From an uncultured Clostridia bacterium (GTDB lineage: Bacteria > Bacillota > Clostridia > Christensenellales > UBA1242): a stretch of 48,607 nucleotides of DNA. The stretch is from NCBI GenBank assembly GCA_944350015.1, contig CALVNW010000009.1, positions 1 to 48,607 on the forward strand. The letters are read 5' to 3'. The position numbers and the translations under genes were made by a program. A model generated the notes under the pieces. The model was not told the origin of the DNA. It saw nothing but the letters and a program-made list of their open reading frames with translations, and ran no database searches. The number at the start of each line of letters is the position of its first letter. Position 1 is the stretch's first letter. Below, piece after piece: positions 26,644 through 34,347 of this stretch.

Positions 26644-27777
26644 CTATACTATCTTTTTTCGATTAACTAGTTTACTATATACTATGTTTAACGAAATTAT
26701 AACAAACACTATAATCAAAGTTAAAATATAATATGGCTCTAAATCTATTTGCGCCCTATTTGCACCAAAAACTGCAAGGCAAACCACACTTAAAACACTT
26801 ATGATTGCTATATAACCAATAGTCAAAGGCTTTTTAAATTCCTTTAGATAGGTAAATGCAACTGAAACAAAACCTGAAAACATTATTAATCTCGTTTCAT
26901 CTAGTTTCGCTAAAACTGCATTATCGTGAGTCGCAAGTCTAATTAAAGAAGTTAAAAATAATGCAAGTGTAAGTATTCTAAATATGAACTGTACAACATT
27001 TTCATTTTCTTGCAATCTATATAAAATAGAGGATATCATTATAATTGATGCAAAACTTAAAAGGAAATTAACCATATTAAGCACATCAAAAAGTGTTCGA
27101 GATATACAAGTTGTCACTAAAGTAGCAAAAAACATAAACGCTGCTAAAGCTATGCCAATGTGTGTGATGCAAAACCTCACTTTATCATTATAACTAAGGC
27201 ATATACATTGTAGTGAACTAATCAGTCCTATTAGCAAGGCTATATTTTCACTATTAACATTGCGCTCCCTAATATAGACTATCATTAGGGCTATTGATAC
27301 AATATCAACAATCAAAAGTGTGACCGCACTACAAATAAAACTTTTCCAATCTTTGCTCATCTTTAAAAGTATATTGCATACAACTAGGAAGATACAGCAC
27401 AAGAATATAATATTAGTTTGATTTATGTGATAAAAATATATGTTGTTGTCCAGGCTGTATTTAATTATAGCGTATAAACTTAGAGCAAAAGCTGACGCGA
27501 GTAGTGACAACCTTGTGATAAAGATAACTTTACTTGTTCTGTTTTTAACATACTCAATTACAAACAATACCCCGTCAACGATAATAGCAACTGCAAATAC
27601 AATCACTGCAACCAACATAAGCACCCTTAAGTAGTAAGTGTTTCTTATAGCTGTATTTTTAAAAATAAAAACAGTTAAAATATTGGCAATCGCAAGTAAT
27701 AAACCTAAAATATATATATAGTTATACTTATTAATATTCTTCACCACCAGGCTACATTTTTCTTTGGCAGAATCCAT
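26644..27777 (-). CDS. Polytopic membrane protein, about 12 TM, partner of the sialyltransferase-like lipoprotein
   Basis: The 377-aa product is hydrophobic along its whole length with about twelve predicted membrane segments, the first around residues 20-38 and the last around 346-370, short loops, and a basic end KLVNRKK. I recognise no transporter family motif. Its ATG lies two bases after the stop of the lipoprotein gene, with GAGG inside that gene's last codons, so the two are translationally linked and probably work together. A role in moving a substrate across the membrane for the lipoprotein is a guess from this coupling. A terminator follows about 60 bases downstream. Confidence 0.75.
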   Translation of the reverse strand: MDSAKEKCSLVVKNINKYNYIYILGLLLAIANILTVFIFKNTAIRNTYYLRVLMLVAVIVFAVAIIVDGVLFVIEYVKNRTSKVIFITRLSLLASAFALSLYAIIKYSLDNNIYFYHINQTNIIFLCCIFLVVCNILLKMSKDWKSFICSAVTLLIVDIVSIALMIVYIRERNVNSENIALLIGLISSLQCICLSYNDKVRFCITHIGIALAAFMFFATLVTTCISRTLFDVLNMVNFLLSFASIIMISSILYRLQENENVVQFIFRILTLALFLTSLIRLATHDNAVLAKLDETRLIMFSGFVSVAFTYLKEFKKPLTIGYIAIISVLSVVCLAVFGANRAQIDLEPYYILTLIIVFVIISLNIVYSKLVNRKKIV

Positions 27778-27779
27778 AT

Positions 27780-29159
27780 TTAAACCTCAGCAGTAAAATC
27801 GTAGTCTTGACTTAACACTTCATCGCCATTTGGATAATAAATTCTAACACTGTCACCAAGCGCACCATTTTCAATTAATTTAGGCAATGGTTGTCCTAAA
27901 GCACTAAAGTCATTTGAACCAAGTATAAAGAAAAGCGTCATATTAGGTTCAGCGTTCATATAAAGTGTAGATGAGTAACCACCAATTTTTATATCATCAC
28001 CATATGCCCATATTAGAACTTCCATAGGAACTTGTCCAGGCAATACTTTGATGTTGTTTTCTTGACAAAATTCTACTCTTCTTTGATATGCCCCTTCACA
28101 ATCGTTAGAGGTCCAGCCTGCACCTTTTTCATTGCTATCGGTATTTGGGTCATCAAGTCCCCAAGATGGATGTGGCTTAATCACAATATTATAATCAGGA
28201 TAATCTTGCAGAATTTTAGTGAAAAACTTCTCAAATTTTTGCTCTACAGTACCATTTTTAAGCCCTTCAGTTAAACTTCCAAACTCTTCTCCTGTGAAAG
28301 ATGTTCCGCAAACAACTAATGTTTTTTTGCCGTTGTCTTGTTTCATTATAGGATCAACATAATCTGTATCAAAGACTGCCTCTTTGAAAGTTTGTTGCCC
28401 TTGTTCAGAAAGAGAGTTAAACATTTGTGTAAGACTTGATTTAACTGTATTTAACTGCCCTTTAGCCTCAGTCATAGCTTGGTCCTCGCTCTCAAGGAAC
28501 TCAGGATATTGTAGCCAGTAATCGACATTATCATAGGTTGCATAAGCATAAGTTAAATCATAATTGTATTGGTCTACAGTATAATTGTAAGTTCCAGCCT
28601 TAACCTCTTTTAATACGTTCTCAAGGTTCGCCAAATCCTCTTCAAAGGCTGTGGATCCTGTTTCAGAACCGTATAGCTCCTCAAAGCTAATGTAAGAGCC
28701 TACACCATCTTCAAGAAGGTGAACGTTATAGTTAGCCTCAGGAATATTTTGCTCAACAAATATTTTAAAAGCTGCTTCTACCGCATAGTCAGTTACGTAG
28801 AAGTCAAAAGTAACCTTTTCGTTTTGCATATAAAGGTCTAATACCATATTTGAGATTTCATCTATTGCTTGTGATGATATCCCTGCAGATGGAGCATCGC
28901 TATTTTCTAGCATTTCAAATCCTAGTTTTGATGGATTTGTGAAAGTTTGTTGTCTACCATACCACATATATGTAGTATCTTCACTCTCAAGACAACTAAG
29001 AGTCGCCATCATTGGTGGAACGGTGGCATTAGTTAAAACAATGTTGTAATGGTCTTCGCTGTCAGATTTTCCACAAGCAAATAAAATTAATGTGCTAATC
29101 ATTAAAATCAAAGCAAGAAAAACTCCAACAATTCTGTTTTTTACATTTCCCTTAATCAT
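27780..29159 (-). CDS. Lipoprotein resembling GT80-family sialyltransferases (459 aa)
   Basis: Signal: basic start, hydrophobic helix, lipobox LFAC with Cys 29. The mature part is collinear with GT80 bacterial sialyltransferases (Pasteurella/Photobacterium type) as I remember them: LLEDGVGSYISF (148-159) at the place of LYDDGSSEYVSL, with EDG 150-152 as the D/E-D/E-G motif that carries the general base; DYNIVIKPHP (322-331) at DYDLFFKGHP, with HP 330-331; VPMEVL (377-382) at ISFEVL, with E380; and GGYSSTLY (393-400) at GIASSLY. These are the residues that bind CMP-sialic acid. Transfer of sialic acid, or a related sugar, to a cell-surface acceptor is therefore plausible. Photobacterium enzymes also have a lipobox. 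No sialic acid synthesis genes are in the window. Loss of activity or a different nucleotide sugar is possible. Confidence 0.75.
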   Translation of the reverse strand: MIKGNVKNRIVGVFLALILMISTLILFACGKSDSEDHYNIVLTNATVPPMMATLSCLESEDTTYMWYGRQQTFTNPSKLGFEMLENSDAPSAGISSQAIDEISNMVLDLYMQNEKVTFDFYVTDYAVEAAFKIFVEQNIPEANYNVHLLEDGVGSYISFEELYGSETGSTAFEEDLANLENVLKEVKAGTYNYTVDQYNYDLTYAYATYDNVDYWLQYPEFLESEDQAMTEAKGQLNTVKSSLTQMFNSLSEQGQQTFKEAVFDTDYVDPIMKQDNGKKTLVVCGTSFTGEEFGSLTEGLKNGTVEQKFEKFFTKILQDYPDYNIVIKPHPSWGLDDPNTDSNEKGAGWTSNDCEGAYQRRVEFCQENNIKVLPGQVPMEVLIWAYGDDIKIGGYSSTLYMNAEPNMTLFFILGSNDFSALGQPLPKLIENGALGDSVRIYYPNGDEVLSQDYDFTAEV

Positions 29160-29175
29160 TTCTTTCTCCTTTTAA

Positions 29176-29650
29176 AAATAGGGTATCCAAAATTTATTTT
29201 GGATACCCTATTTTACACCCCCCCGCATTTTTTGTCAAGCAAATTAACGTACTTCGTTTAATTTTTATCACAAAAAATGCGGCACGCTATCTGTGTCCCG
29301 CAAATGAGGATGATTTTTAATGTTTTTGTGGACCAAATCATAGCAAAACTTTAGATACGCTAAACGATACTGATGCAAACTAAGTTTGGGTGTCAATGAC
29401 ACCTCTTCCCTTTGATATACTCAGGCGGACCAAGGAAAAATCAAATATCAGATACAACAAACGATACTGGTCCAACCTAAGGTTGGTGTGGGGTTTTTCA
29501 AAGCTTTAGGATTTCTAAGGGGTATTTTTAATTGCCTTTGGCAACTAAAATACGCGCCTATCGGCGATCAAAGGTGTCATTGACACCTTTACTCTTTAAG
29601 CAACCCCGATAAACCAAGAGTATAATAGTATGTTTGATATTTGATTTTTA
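29176..29650. repeat. Dispersed folded repeat R1 (partner at 47498-47805)
   Basis: In order: an 18-bp hairpin (29177-29194/29199-29216), a C-run, a stem GCATTTTTTG/CAAAAAATGC (29225-29234/29271-29280) around a second stem (29241-29249/29255-29264), a conserved stretch of about 57 bases (29280-29336) ending GGACCAA, and two units of the form AGATAC-N4-AAACGATACT followed by a small hairpin (CAAAC/GTTTG near 29376-29388; CCAACC/GGTTGG 29472-29486). A 15-bp inverted repeat (29436-29450 with 29635-29649) encloses the right part. The first 160 bases match the copy at 47498-47737 with paired substitutions. On the minus strand the first hairpin ends 17 bases before the lipoprotein ATG. Confidence 0.85.
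29490..29607. repeat. Candidate fourth three-hairpin element
   Basis: A short, imperfect closing stem (GGGGTT 29490-29495 with AACCCC 29602-29607) encloses three hairpins: 29522-29536/29540-29553 (loop TTT, one bulge), 29555-29558/29563-29566 (CGCC/GGCG) and 29570-29578/29582-29590 (AAAGGTGTC/GACACCTTT). It follows the plan of the cloverleaf elements, but the closing stem is weak. The third hairpin sequence recurs inverted at 29389-29403. Confidence 0.5.
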
Positions 29651-29898
29651 AAATTAAGGTTTAAGAATTTTCCTTAGAAAAAAGCTTAGCCACTTAGGCG
29701 CCTTAATACATATTATCCTATATTTCGTGTTTTCTTTCTGCTTTTCCATATTAAAGTTTATTCACAAAATCACCTTTTTGTCACTATATTGAATGTAATA
29801 AATAAAGATTTGCCTTAAATAATGACTTTAGTCTGTAAATTTTTATTATAAATTTTATTGTGAATGTAGTTATTAGCCTATACTTGTTTGCATAGTGT

Positions 29899-29994
29899 GT
29901 GCAAGCGGGGCAAAACGCGGTACGCGTTTTTATCGTTTGCTTACTTGCAAACGAGTGAAAGTGAGCATATGCTCACTTTCTGCCCCGCTTGCAC
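29899..29994. repeat. Cloverleaf element 3: closing stem around three hairpins, overlaps feoB end
   Basis: A perfect 14-bp closing stem (29899-29912 with 29981-29994) encloses 29913-29919/29923-29929 (AAACGCG/CGCGTTT, loop GTA), 29933-29940/29947-29954 (TCGTTTGC/GCAAACGA) and a perfect 24-base palindrome 29957-29980. The plan is that of the elements at 81-182 and 7687-7806. The right closing arm and half of the third hairpin lie inside feoB and encode its last residues and its TGA stop (29973-29975). Confidence 0.88.
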
Positions 29995-32111
29995 CCTCTG
30001 CAATTACTTTCATACGGACAAGTTTTCCTATTTTTAATCTTTCTATAAATCACAAAGACTGAAAGTATTATCAGTACAATAGCTAAAAGCAACACAAAAA
30101 CTCGCACAAACCCAAATACTTCAAAGCATCTACCTATGGTGTAAATAATGAAGGCAGTCAAATATGCGACTATAAATTCAATTAAAGCTCCAATAAATGT
30201 CCACTTTTTACCTATTTCTTTTAATAGTACAGAAAATGTTGAAACACACGGGAAATACAACAAGCAAAAAACTAAAAATGACACAACTGCGCTTTTACTT
30301 GCAAAATATACGGCAGATGTTGAAAGGATAATGGACGACTGAATTGCATTTGTCGAGCTATCTTCGATGCCGTTAAACATAGCAATTGACGAAAGTATAA
30401 TCTCCTTAGCGACAAGCCCAGCAATCAAGGCTGACACAATCCCCCAATTGCCAAAACCAAGTGGCGAGAATAAGGGCGATAAAATTCTACCAAAGGTCTC
30501 AAGAATACTTACGCCACCATTGCCGACAAACTTAAAAGTAATCGTAAAGTTTGACATAAACCAAACGACAATGTTCATCGCAAGAATTAGTGTCGCGACC
30601 CTTGACACAAACATTTTTACGTTTATCCACAGAACAGAAAGCGAGCGTTTTATACTCATACTTCTATAAGGTGGAAACTCCAAAATAAAAGATTGCTCTT
30701 TGCTTTTTAATAGCGTCTTATCTAAAACGTAGGATAGAGCCACCGCAATGACAACCCCCAAAAGATATAAACCGCATATTACAAATATATTGTTTGCCCC
30801 AAAGAAAGCCCCGCCAAGCACTGCATAGATAGGAAACTTAGCCGAACAACTCATATATGGCGTTAAAAGTCCGGTCTTGATTTTAGAATTTTTATCTTCC
30901 ATATTGCGGGCGGTTAAAACTGCGGTGGTCGAACAGCCAAAGCCCATCAAGAGTGTATAGACACTTTTGCCTGACAAGCCAACTTTGCCCAGCACATCTT
31001 CAAATACAAAAGCAACCCGTGCTAGATAGCCACTATCTTCAAGCAGTGATAGAAAAAAGAATAGTAGTGCAACTTGTGGCAGAAATGTCAAGATTGACCC
31101 AACACCGCCAATCACCGCATTTTCAAATAGACTTACAACCCAGCTACCTTCGCCAAAGTTGCTAGTCAAAAAAGATATAATAGGACTTCCAATAAATCTT
31201 TCAAGCAAAAAACCCAGCCCATCACTTAAAAACCCGCCTAATGAGAAGAATGTTAAATAAAAGCAAGCAAAAAGTAGCAATAAAAAAATCGGTAACGCTA
31301 AAAATTTGTTTAAAAAAATCTTGTCAAGGGCGCTATGTCCGTAGACCCTTTCCCTTTTTGATGAAAACTTTGACATCAGCATATCAATAAAATCATACCT
31401 TGCCTGAGCGACTTGCTTTGCGCCATTAAAATCTTCAGCAATATCAAGTTTTTTCTTAACATCGCCATCGTCCTCAAGCAGTTTTATTTTTATAAAATCT
31501 TCCAAATTGCTATTATTTTTGGCTTTTTCTTTGATTTTTTTGTCGAATTTGCTTAATTTACTATTATTTTCTCTAATAAGCTTATCCTTATAATCAAGGT
31601 TATAATGTGGCAAAAAGCCATTTGATAACTGTCCGTCAAGTTCAATAATTGCATCACTAATTTTTTGTTTGCAACTTTTATCACTTGCACTGATATAGAC
31701 AATCTTAACATTAAGCGCCTCACTAAGCCCTTCATAATCAATATTACAAATCTTACGCTTGTCTATCTGATTTACAACTAAAATAATAGGAACGTTAAGT
31801 TCCATAAGAGAAAGCGTCAAATATAGATTGCGTTGCAGGTTGCTCGCATCACAAATATTAATAAAAATGTGTTTATTATGCGAAAAAATAAAGTCAGTGG
31901 CGACTTTTTCTTCAAAACTTAAAGCTGATAATGAGTAAATTCCCGGCAAGTCTGTAATTGCGATATCGCTATTTTTGTATTTATAGCTAATCGTCTTTTC
32001 CTCAACTGTCACCCCGTGCCAATTTCCTACGTGCTCGTGAGAATGACTGAGTGTGTTATACAAAGTCGTTTTGCCGGTGTTTGGATTTCCAACTAAATTG
32101 GCTTGTATCAT
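29973..32111 (-). CDS. feoB: Ferrous iron transporter FeoB
   Basis: The 712-aa product has the N-terminal GTPase domain with G1 GNPNTGKT (8-15), G3 DLPG (54-57) and G4 NQID (114-117), a GDI-like helical linker, and a C-terminal Nramp-unrelated membrane domain with two Gate-type repeats (FGCSTTAVLTARN and GLVAKEIILSSIAMF). It imports Fe2+ under anoxic conditions. The end is a short cytoplasmic tail with cysteines (CPYESNCRGCKRGRK), the last residues of which are encoded by the cloverleaf element at 29899-29994. It starts 79 bases downstream of feoA, with AAGGGA upstream of ATG. Confidence 0.96.
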   Translation of the reverse strand: MIQANLVGNPNTGKTTLYNTLSHSHEHVGNWHGVTVEEKTISYKYKNSDIAITDLPGIYSLSALSFEEKVATDFIFSHNKHIFINICDASNLQRNLYLTLSLMELNVPIILVVNQIDKRKICNIDYEGLSEALNVKIVYISASDKSCKQKISDAIIELDGQLSNGFLPHYNLDYKDKLIRENNSKLSKFDKKIKEKAKNNSNLEDFIKIKLLEDDGDVKKKLDIAEDFNGAKQVAQARYDFIDMLMSKFSSKRERVYGHSALDKIFLNKFLALPIFLLLLFACFYLTFFSLGGFLSDGLGFLLERFIGSPIISFLTSNFGEGSWVVSLFENAVIGGVGSILTFLPQVALLFFFLSLLEDSGYLARVAFVFEDVLGKVGLSGKSVYTLLMGFGCSTTAVLTARNMEDKNSKIKTGLLTPYMSCSAKFPIYAVLGGAFFGANNIFVICGLYLLGVVIAVALSYVLDKTLLKSKEQSFILEFPPYRSMSIKRSLSVLWINVKMFVSRVATLILAMNIVVWFMSNFTITFKFVGNGGVSILETFGRILSPLFSPLGFGNWGIVSALIAGLVAKEIILSSIAMFNGIEDSSTNAIQSSIILSTSAVYFASKSAVVSFLVFCLLYFPCVSTFSVLLKEIGKKWTFIGALIEFIVAYLTAFIIYTIGRCFEVFGFVRVFVLLLAIVLIILSVFVIYRKIKNRKTCPYESNCRGCKRGRK

Positions 32112-32190
32112 AAATTCCCTTTTTTACAAAACTTTCAATCTATAATTAAATACTAATTAACATATCTCTATTGTTATATTTTAACGCTTT

Positions 32191-32418
32191 TTATCCTTCC
32201 ACAAATATAGAACTAGCTATATTGCTTCTCAGTGAAAGGGTGTAGCCTCTAATCTCTATCAAAAATGCCCCGCCAAGCAAGGACCTACGCGCAAGTTTTA
32301 GTCTTTGTCCTTTTAAAAGTCCTAGTTCATAAAGCCTGCGCGTTATAGATAATGACAACCCCTTTATATCAGAAATTGTATATGTGCCACCTAATTTACA
32401 TTTTGATAATGGTAACAT
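32191..32418 (-). CDS. feoA: Ferrous iron transport protein FeoA
   Basis: The 75-aa SH3-like protein has the FeoA pattern: SKCKLGGTYTISDI near the start, ITRRLYELGLLKGQRLKLARRSLLGGAFLIEIRGYTLSLR, where the LGL-x-x-G and G-x-x-LSLR-like segments are typical. FeoA binds FeoB and helps assemble or regulate the transporter. The ATG at 32416-32418 has no good ribosome binding site, which is unusual in this window. It is divergent from nrdR. Confidence 0.9.
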   Translation of the reverse strand: MLPLSKCKLGGTYTISDIKGLSLSITRRLYELGLLKGQRLKLARRSLLGGAFLIEIRGYTLSLRSNIASSIFVEG

Positions 32419-32470
32419 AGTATAAATTTATTTAATTTTTTGTCATAATATGACTTTTTTTGAAAAGTAT

Positions 32471-32499
32471 TTGAAAAGACCATAAAAATGTGTTAAAAT
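32471..32499 (+). promoter_or_regulatory. Promoter of nrdR
   Basis: TTGAAA (32471-32476), 17-base spacer, TAAAAT (32494-32499), then AAGGAG and the ATG at 32517. The short distance gives a leader of only about ten bases. Confidence 0.75.
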
Positions 32500-32516
32500 A
32501 TATTAAGGAGATAGTT

Positions 32517-32954
32517 ATGAAATGTATATTTTGCGGGAGCGAAGATAATAAGGTTTTGGACTCAAGAAATTTTGACGATACTATAAGACGCAGAAGAGAA
32601 TGTAATAATTGCGGTCGAAGGTTTACGACATATGAAATTATAGAAAAAATACCTTTTTTAGTTATCAAAAAGGATGGCTCAAGGCAAAATTATGATAGCT
32701 CTAAACTTAAAGACGGCATTGCAAAAGCCTGTGCCAAACGACCAGTAAGTGAAGAGGATATTAAAAAGATTATTGATGATATTGAGCTTACCGTGCAAAA
32801 CAGAAATCTGCAAGAGGTAAAGGCGTCAACCATCGGTGAAATGGTTTTAAAAGCATTAAAAGACCTTGACGAAGTTGCCTATATTAGATACGCTTCTGTA
32901 TTTAAAGATTTTCAAAATGTAGAGGACTTTAAAAATCTTTTTGAGACAATTTAA
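32517..32954 (+). CDS. nrdR: Transcriptional repressor NrdR
   Basis: The 145-aa product starts MKCIFCGSEDNKVLDSR with a zinc ribbon (Cys 3, 6, 31, 34; RRRRECNNCGRRFTTYE) followed by an ATP-cone domain. NrdR represses ribonucleotide reductase genes according to dATP/ATP levels. AAGGAG lies six bases before this ATG, so an upstream in-frame start at 32490 is rejected. No ribonucleotide reductase gene is in the window. Confidence 0.95.
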   Translation: MKCIFCGSEDNKVLDSRNFDDTIRRRRECNNCGRRFTTYEIIEKIPFLVIKKDGSRQNYDSSKLKDGIAKACAKRPVSEEDIKKIIDDIELTVQNRNLQEVKASTIGEMVLKALKDLDEVAYIRYASVFKDFQNVEDFKNLFETI

Positions 32955-33006
32955 CATTAAAATATAATTTTAAATAGATTTTTTATTTTACACTAAAAAA
33001 TAAGAG

Positions 33007-33037
33007 CCATACAATTAATTTTGTATGACTTTTTTAT
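33007..33037 (+). terminator. Probable nrdR terminator
   Basis: CATACAA (33008-33014) pairs with TTGTATG (33021-33027), followed by ACTTTTTT. The stem is AT-rich and short, about 50 bases after nrdR. Confidence 0.5.
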
Positions 33038-33133
33038 AATTTCAAAATACGCAATAAAAACAACAATAGCCCCCAACAAATTGCATCATTTTAATATGAT
33101 TTACAATAAATTAATCTTACTAATATGATAAAC

Positions 33134-33421
33134 TTATTTCTTATCAGATGACGATAAAATATAGGGATTTGTTGGAACGCCTTGCGCTGGCAATTCCACT
33201 AAAATGGTGTCTTCACCTATTCTTACCACACAACCATAGGGAATAAACAATTGATTTGAATTCTTTAAAAAATTCCAACCTGTTTTTTCGCCCGGAACAA
33301 TAAAGCCAAGCACTCTTGCAGAGCCTAGGTCAAACACCATATCAATAATATGCCCAAGCCTACGACCATCTAGGACATTGACAACTTCTTTACACCTTAA
33401 TTCAATAAATGTACTTTCCAC
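33134..33421 (-). CDS. YlmC/YmxH-family PRC-barrel protein
   Basis: The 95-aa product reads ELRCKEVVNVLDGRRLGHIIDMVFDLGSARVLGFIVPG, the YlmC/YmxH signature (R-x-K-E-V-I-N-x-x-x-G-x-x-L-G), followed by FIPYGCVVRIGEDTILV. These small PRC-barrel proteins are widespread in spore-forming Bacillota, and some are under sporulation control; the molecular role is unknown. The gene stands alone between nrdR and the ribosomal protein operon. Confidence 0.85.
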   Translation of the reverse strand: MESTFIELRCKEVVNVLDGRRLGHIIDMVFDLGSARVLGFIVPGEKTGWNFLKNSNQLFIPYGCVVRIGEDTILVELPAQGVPTNPYILSSSDKK

Positions 33422-33751
33422 AAGATAAACTATGCCCTTCTTCTACAAAAAATGACAATTTTATTGAAAAACACATAAAGACTAGAGATTTATCCATAAT
33501 ATTAAATAAAATAAATGTCCTTTTGGATTAGTAATTAAATTTTGTTATCAACTATATTGTTAAATTTGATAAATTTTAATATTTTTGCACAATAATTTGA
33601 TAAATTTAAAAGTCAAATTAAGAAAAGTTATAAGCTTTGCATTATTTATCTAATACGCAAACACAAATAAATTTATTAATAAAAAATTTTTTACAATAAT
33701 GCCTAAAAATTTGCATGAAAAAATAACCTCGAAAGGTTATTTTAATCACAT
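33422..33751. other. AT-rich intergenic region
   Basis: Apart from the rpmA terminator at its right end (33720-33743) I see no gene or RNA. It should contain the promoter of the YlmC-like gene, but the AT content prevents a firm placement. Confidence 0.5.
33720..33743 (-). terminator. Intrinsic terminator of the rplU-prp-rpmA operon
   Basis: A 10-bp stem AAAATAACCT (33720-33729) with AGGTTATTTT (33734-33743) and a CGAA loop, followed on the minus strand by T-rich sequence, eight bases after the rpmA stop. Confidence 0.88.
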
Positions 33752-34027
33752 TTAATCAGCAACTACTGAAACAGTTTTTTTAGCGTTGCTTTGTCCAAAC
33801 TTTACAACTCCATCGCAGAGAGCATATAAAGTGTAATCTTTTCCCATTCCAACATTTTGTCCTGGGTAAATTTTTGTACCTCTTTGCCTTACAATAATTG
33901 AGCCAGCAGTAACAGCCTCACCACCATAAGCTTTGACACCAAGTCTTTTGCTTTGAGAATCACGACCATTTTTAGTGCTACCACCACCCTTTTTATGAGC
34001 AAAAAGTTGAGCATTAAACTTAAACAT
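33752..34027 (-). CDS. rpmA: Ribosomal protein L27 with cleavable N-terminus
   Basis: The 91-aa product has the L27 core [22 protein letters not shown]. It begins with an extra [10 protein letters not shown] segment, the Prp cleavage motif known from Bacillota, where cleavage after FA exposes the functional N-terminus that reaches the peptidyl transferase centre. The protease gene lies directly upstream and overlaps it by eight bases. GGAGG lies seven bases before the ATG. Confidence 0.96.
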   Translation of the reverse strand: MFKFNAQLFAHKKGGGSTKNGRDSQSKRLGVKAYGGEAVTAGSIIVRQRGTKIYPGQNVGMGKDYTLYALCDGVVKFGQSNAKKTVSVVAD

Positions 34028-34340
34028 TTTTTACCTCCAATTTTGCATATTTTTTTTCATCAATAATAATAGATTTAAAAGATTTTAAGCAAGTTTCAAA
34101 CAAAAATTGCAATTTTTCATTTTCGACATTTTTGTTGACCATCACTTTTAAATAACCATCTGTTATTTCACAAAAGGCATCTATTTTTAAAATCTCTTTT
34201 ACACTTAAAACTGCCATTTGAGCAACAGTCGAGATTTGGCAACATAGTAAATCTTTACCATAATCATCTTTGCCTGTATGACCACTTACCTCAAACCCTA
34301 AAATCAAATTATTTTTTTTATAAAAAGTAATCTTTGTCAT
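34020..34340 (-). CDS. prp: Ribosomal-processing cysteine protease Prp
   Basis: The 106-aa product has the Prp (YsxB) signature [19 protein letters not shown] with catalytic His 21 and Cys 33 (Cys 34 is adjacent). It removes the N-terminal extension of L27, which is encoded next, and sits in the conserved rplU-prp-rpmA order. The start follows the rplU stop by seven bases. Confidence 0.93.
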   Translation of the reverse strand: MTKITFYKKNNLILGFEVSGHTGKDDYGKDLLCCQISTVAQMAVLSVKEILKIDAFCEITDGYLKVMVNKNVENEKLQFLFETCLKSFKSIIIDEKKYAKLEVKNV

Positions 34341-34347
34341 AAAAAAC

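Larger units (their letters stand above)
29160..29972. other. 813-base intergenic region packed with folded repeats, no gene
   Basis: It contains dispersed repeat R1 (29176-29650) with nested hairpins, a candidate fourth three-hairpin element (29490-29607) and most of cloverleaf element 3. No open frame longer than a few dozen codons has a ribosome binding site. The stretch 29650-29890 is AT-rich and holds nothing I recognise. Confidence 0.7.

Noticed and set aside
29160..29972. tRNA or known small RNA gene suggested by cloverleaf shape
   Set aside because: There is no T-loop GTTCGA, no anticodon-arm layout and no terminal CCA; the stems have other lengths and the same fold recurs with unrelated sequence.
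29160..29972. Insertion sequence remnant
   Set aside because: There is no transposase fragment in any frame and the inverted repeats are nested hairpins rather than terminal repeats of one element.
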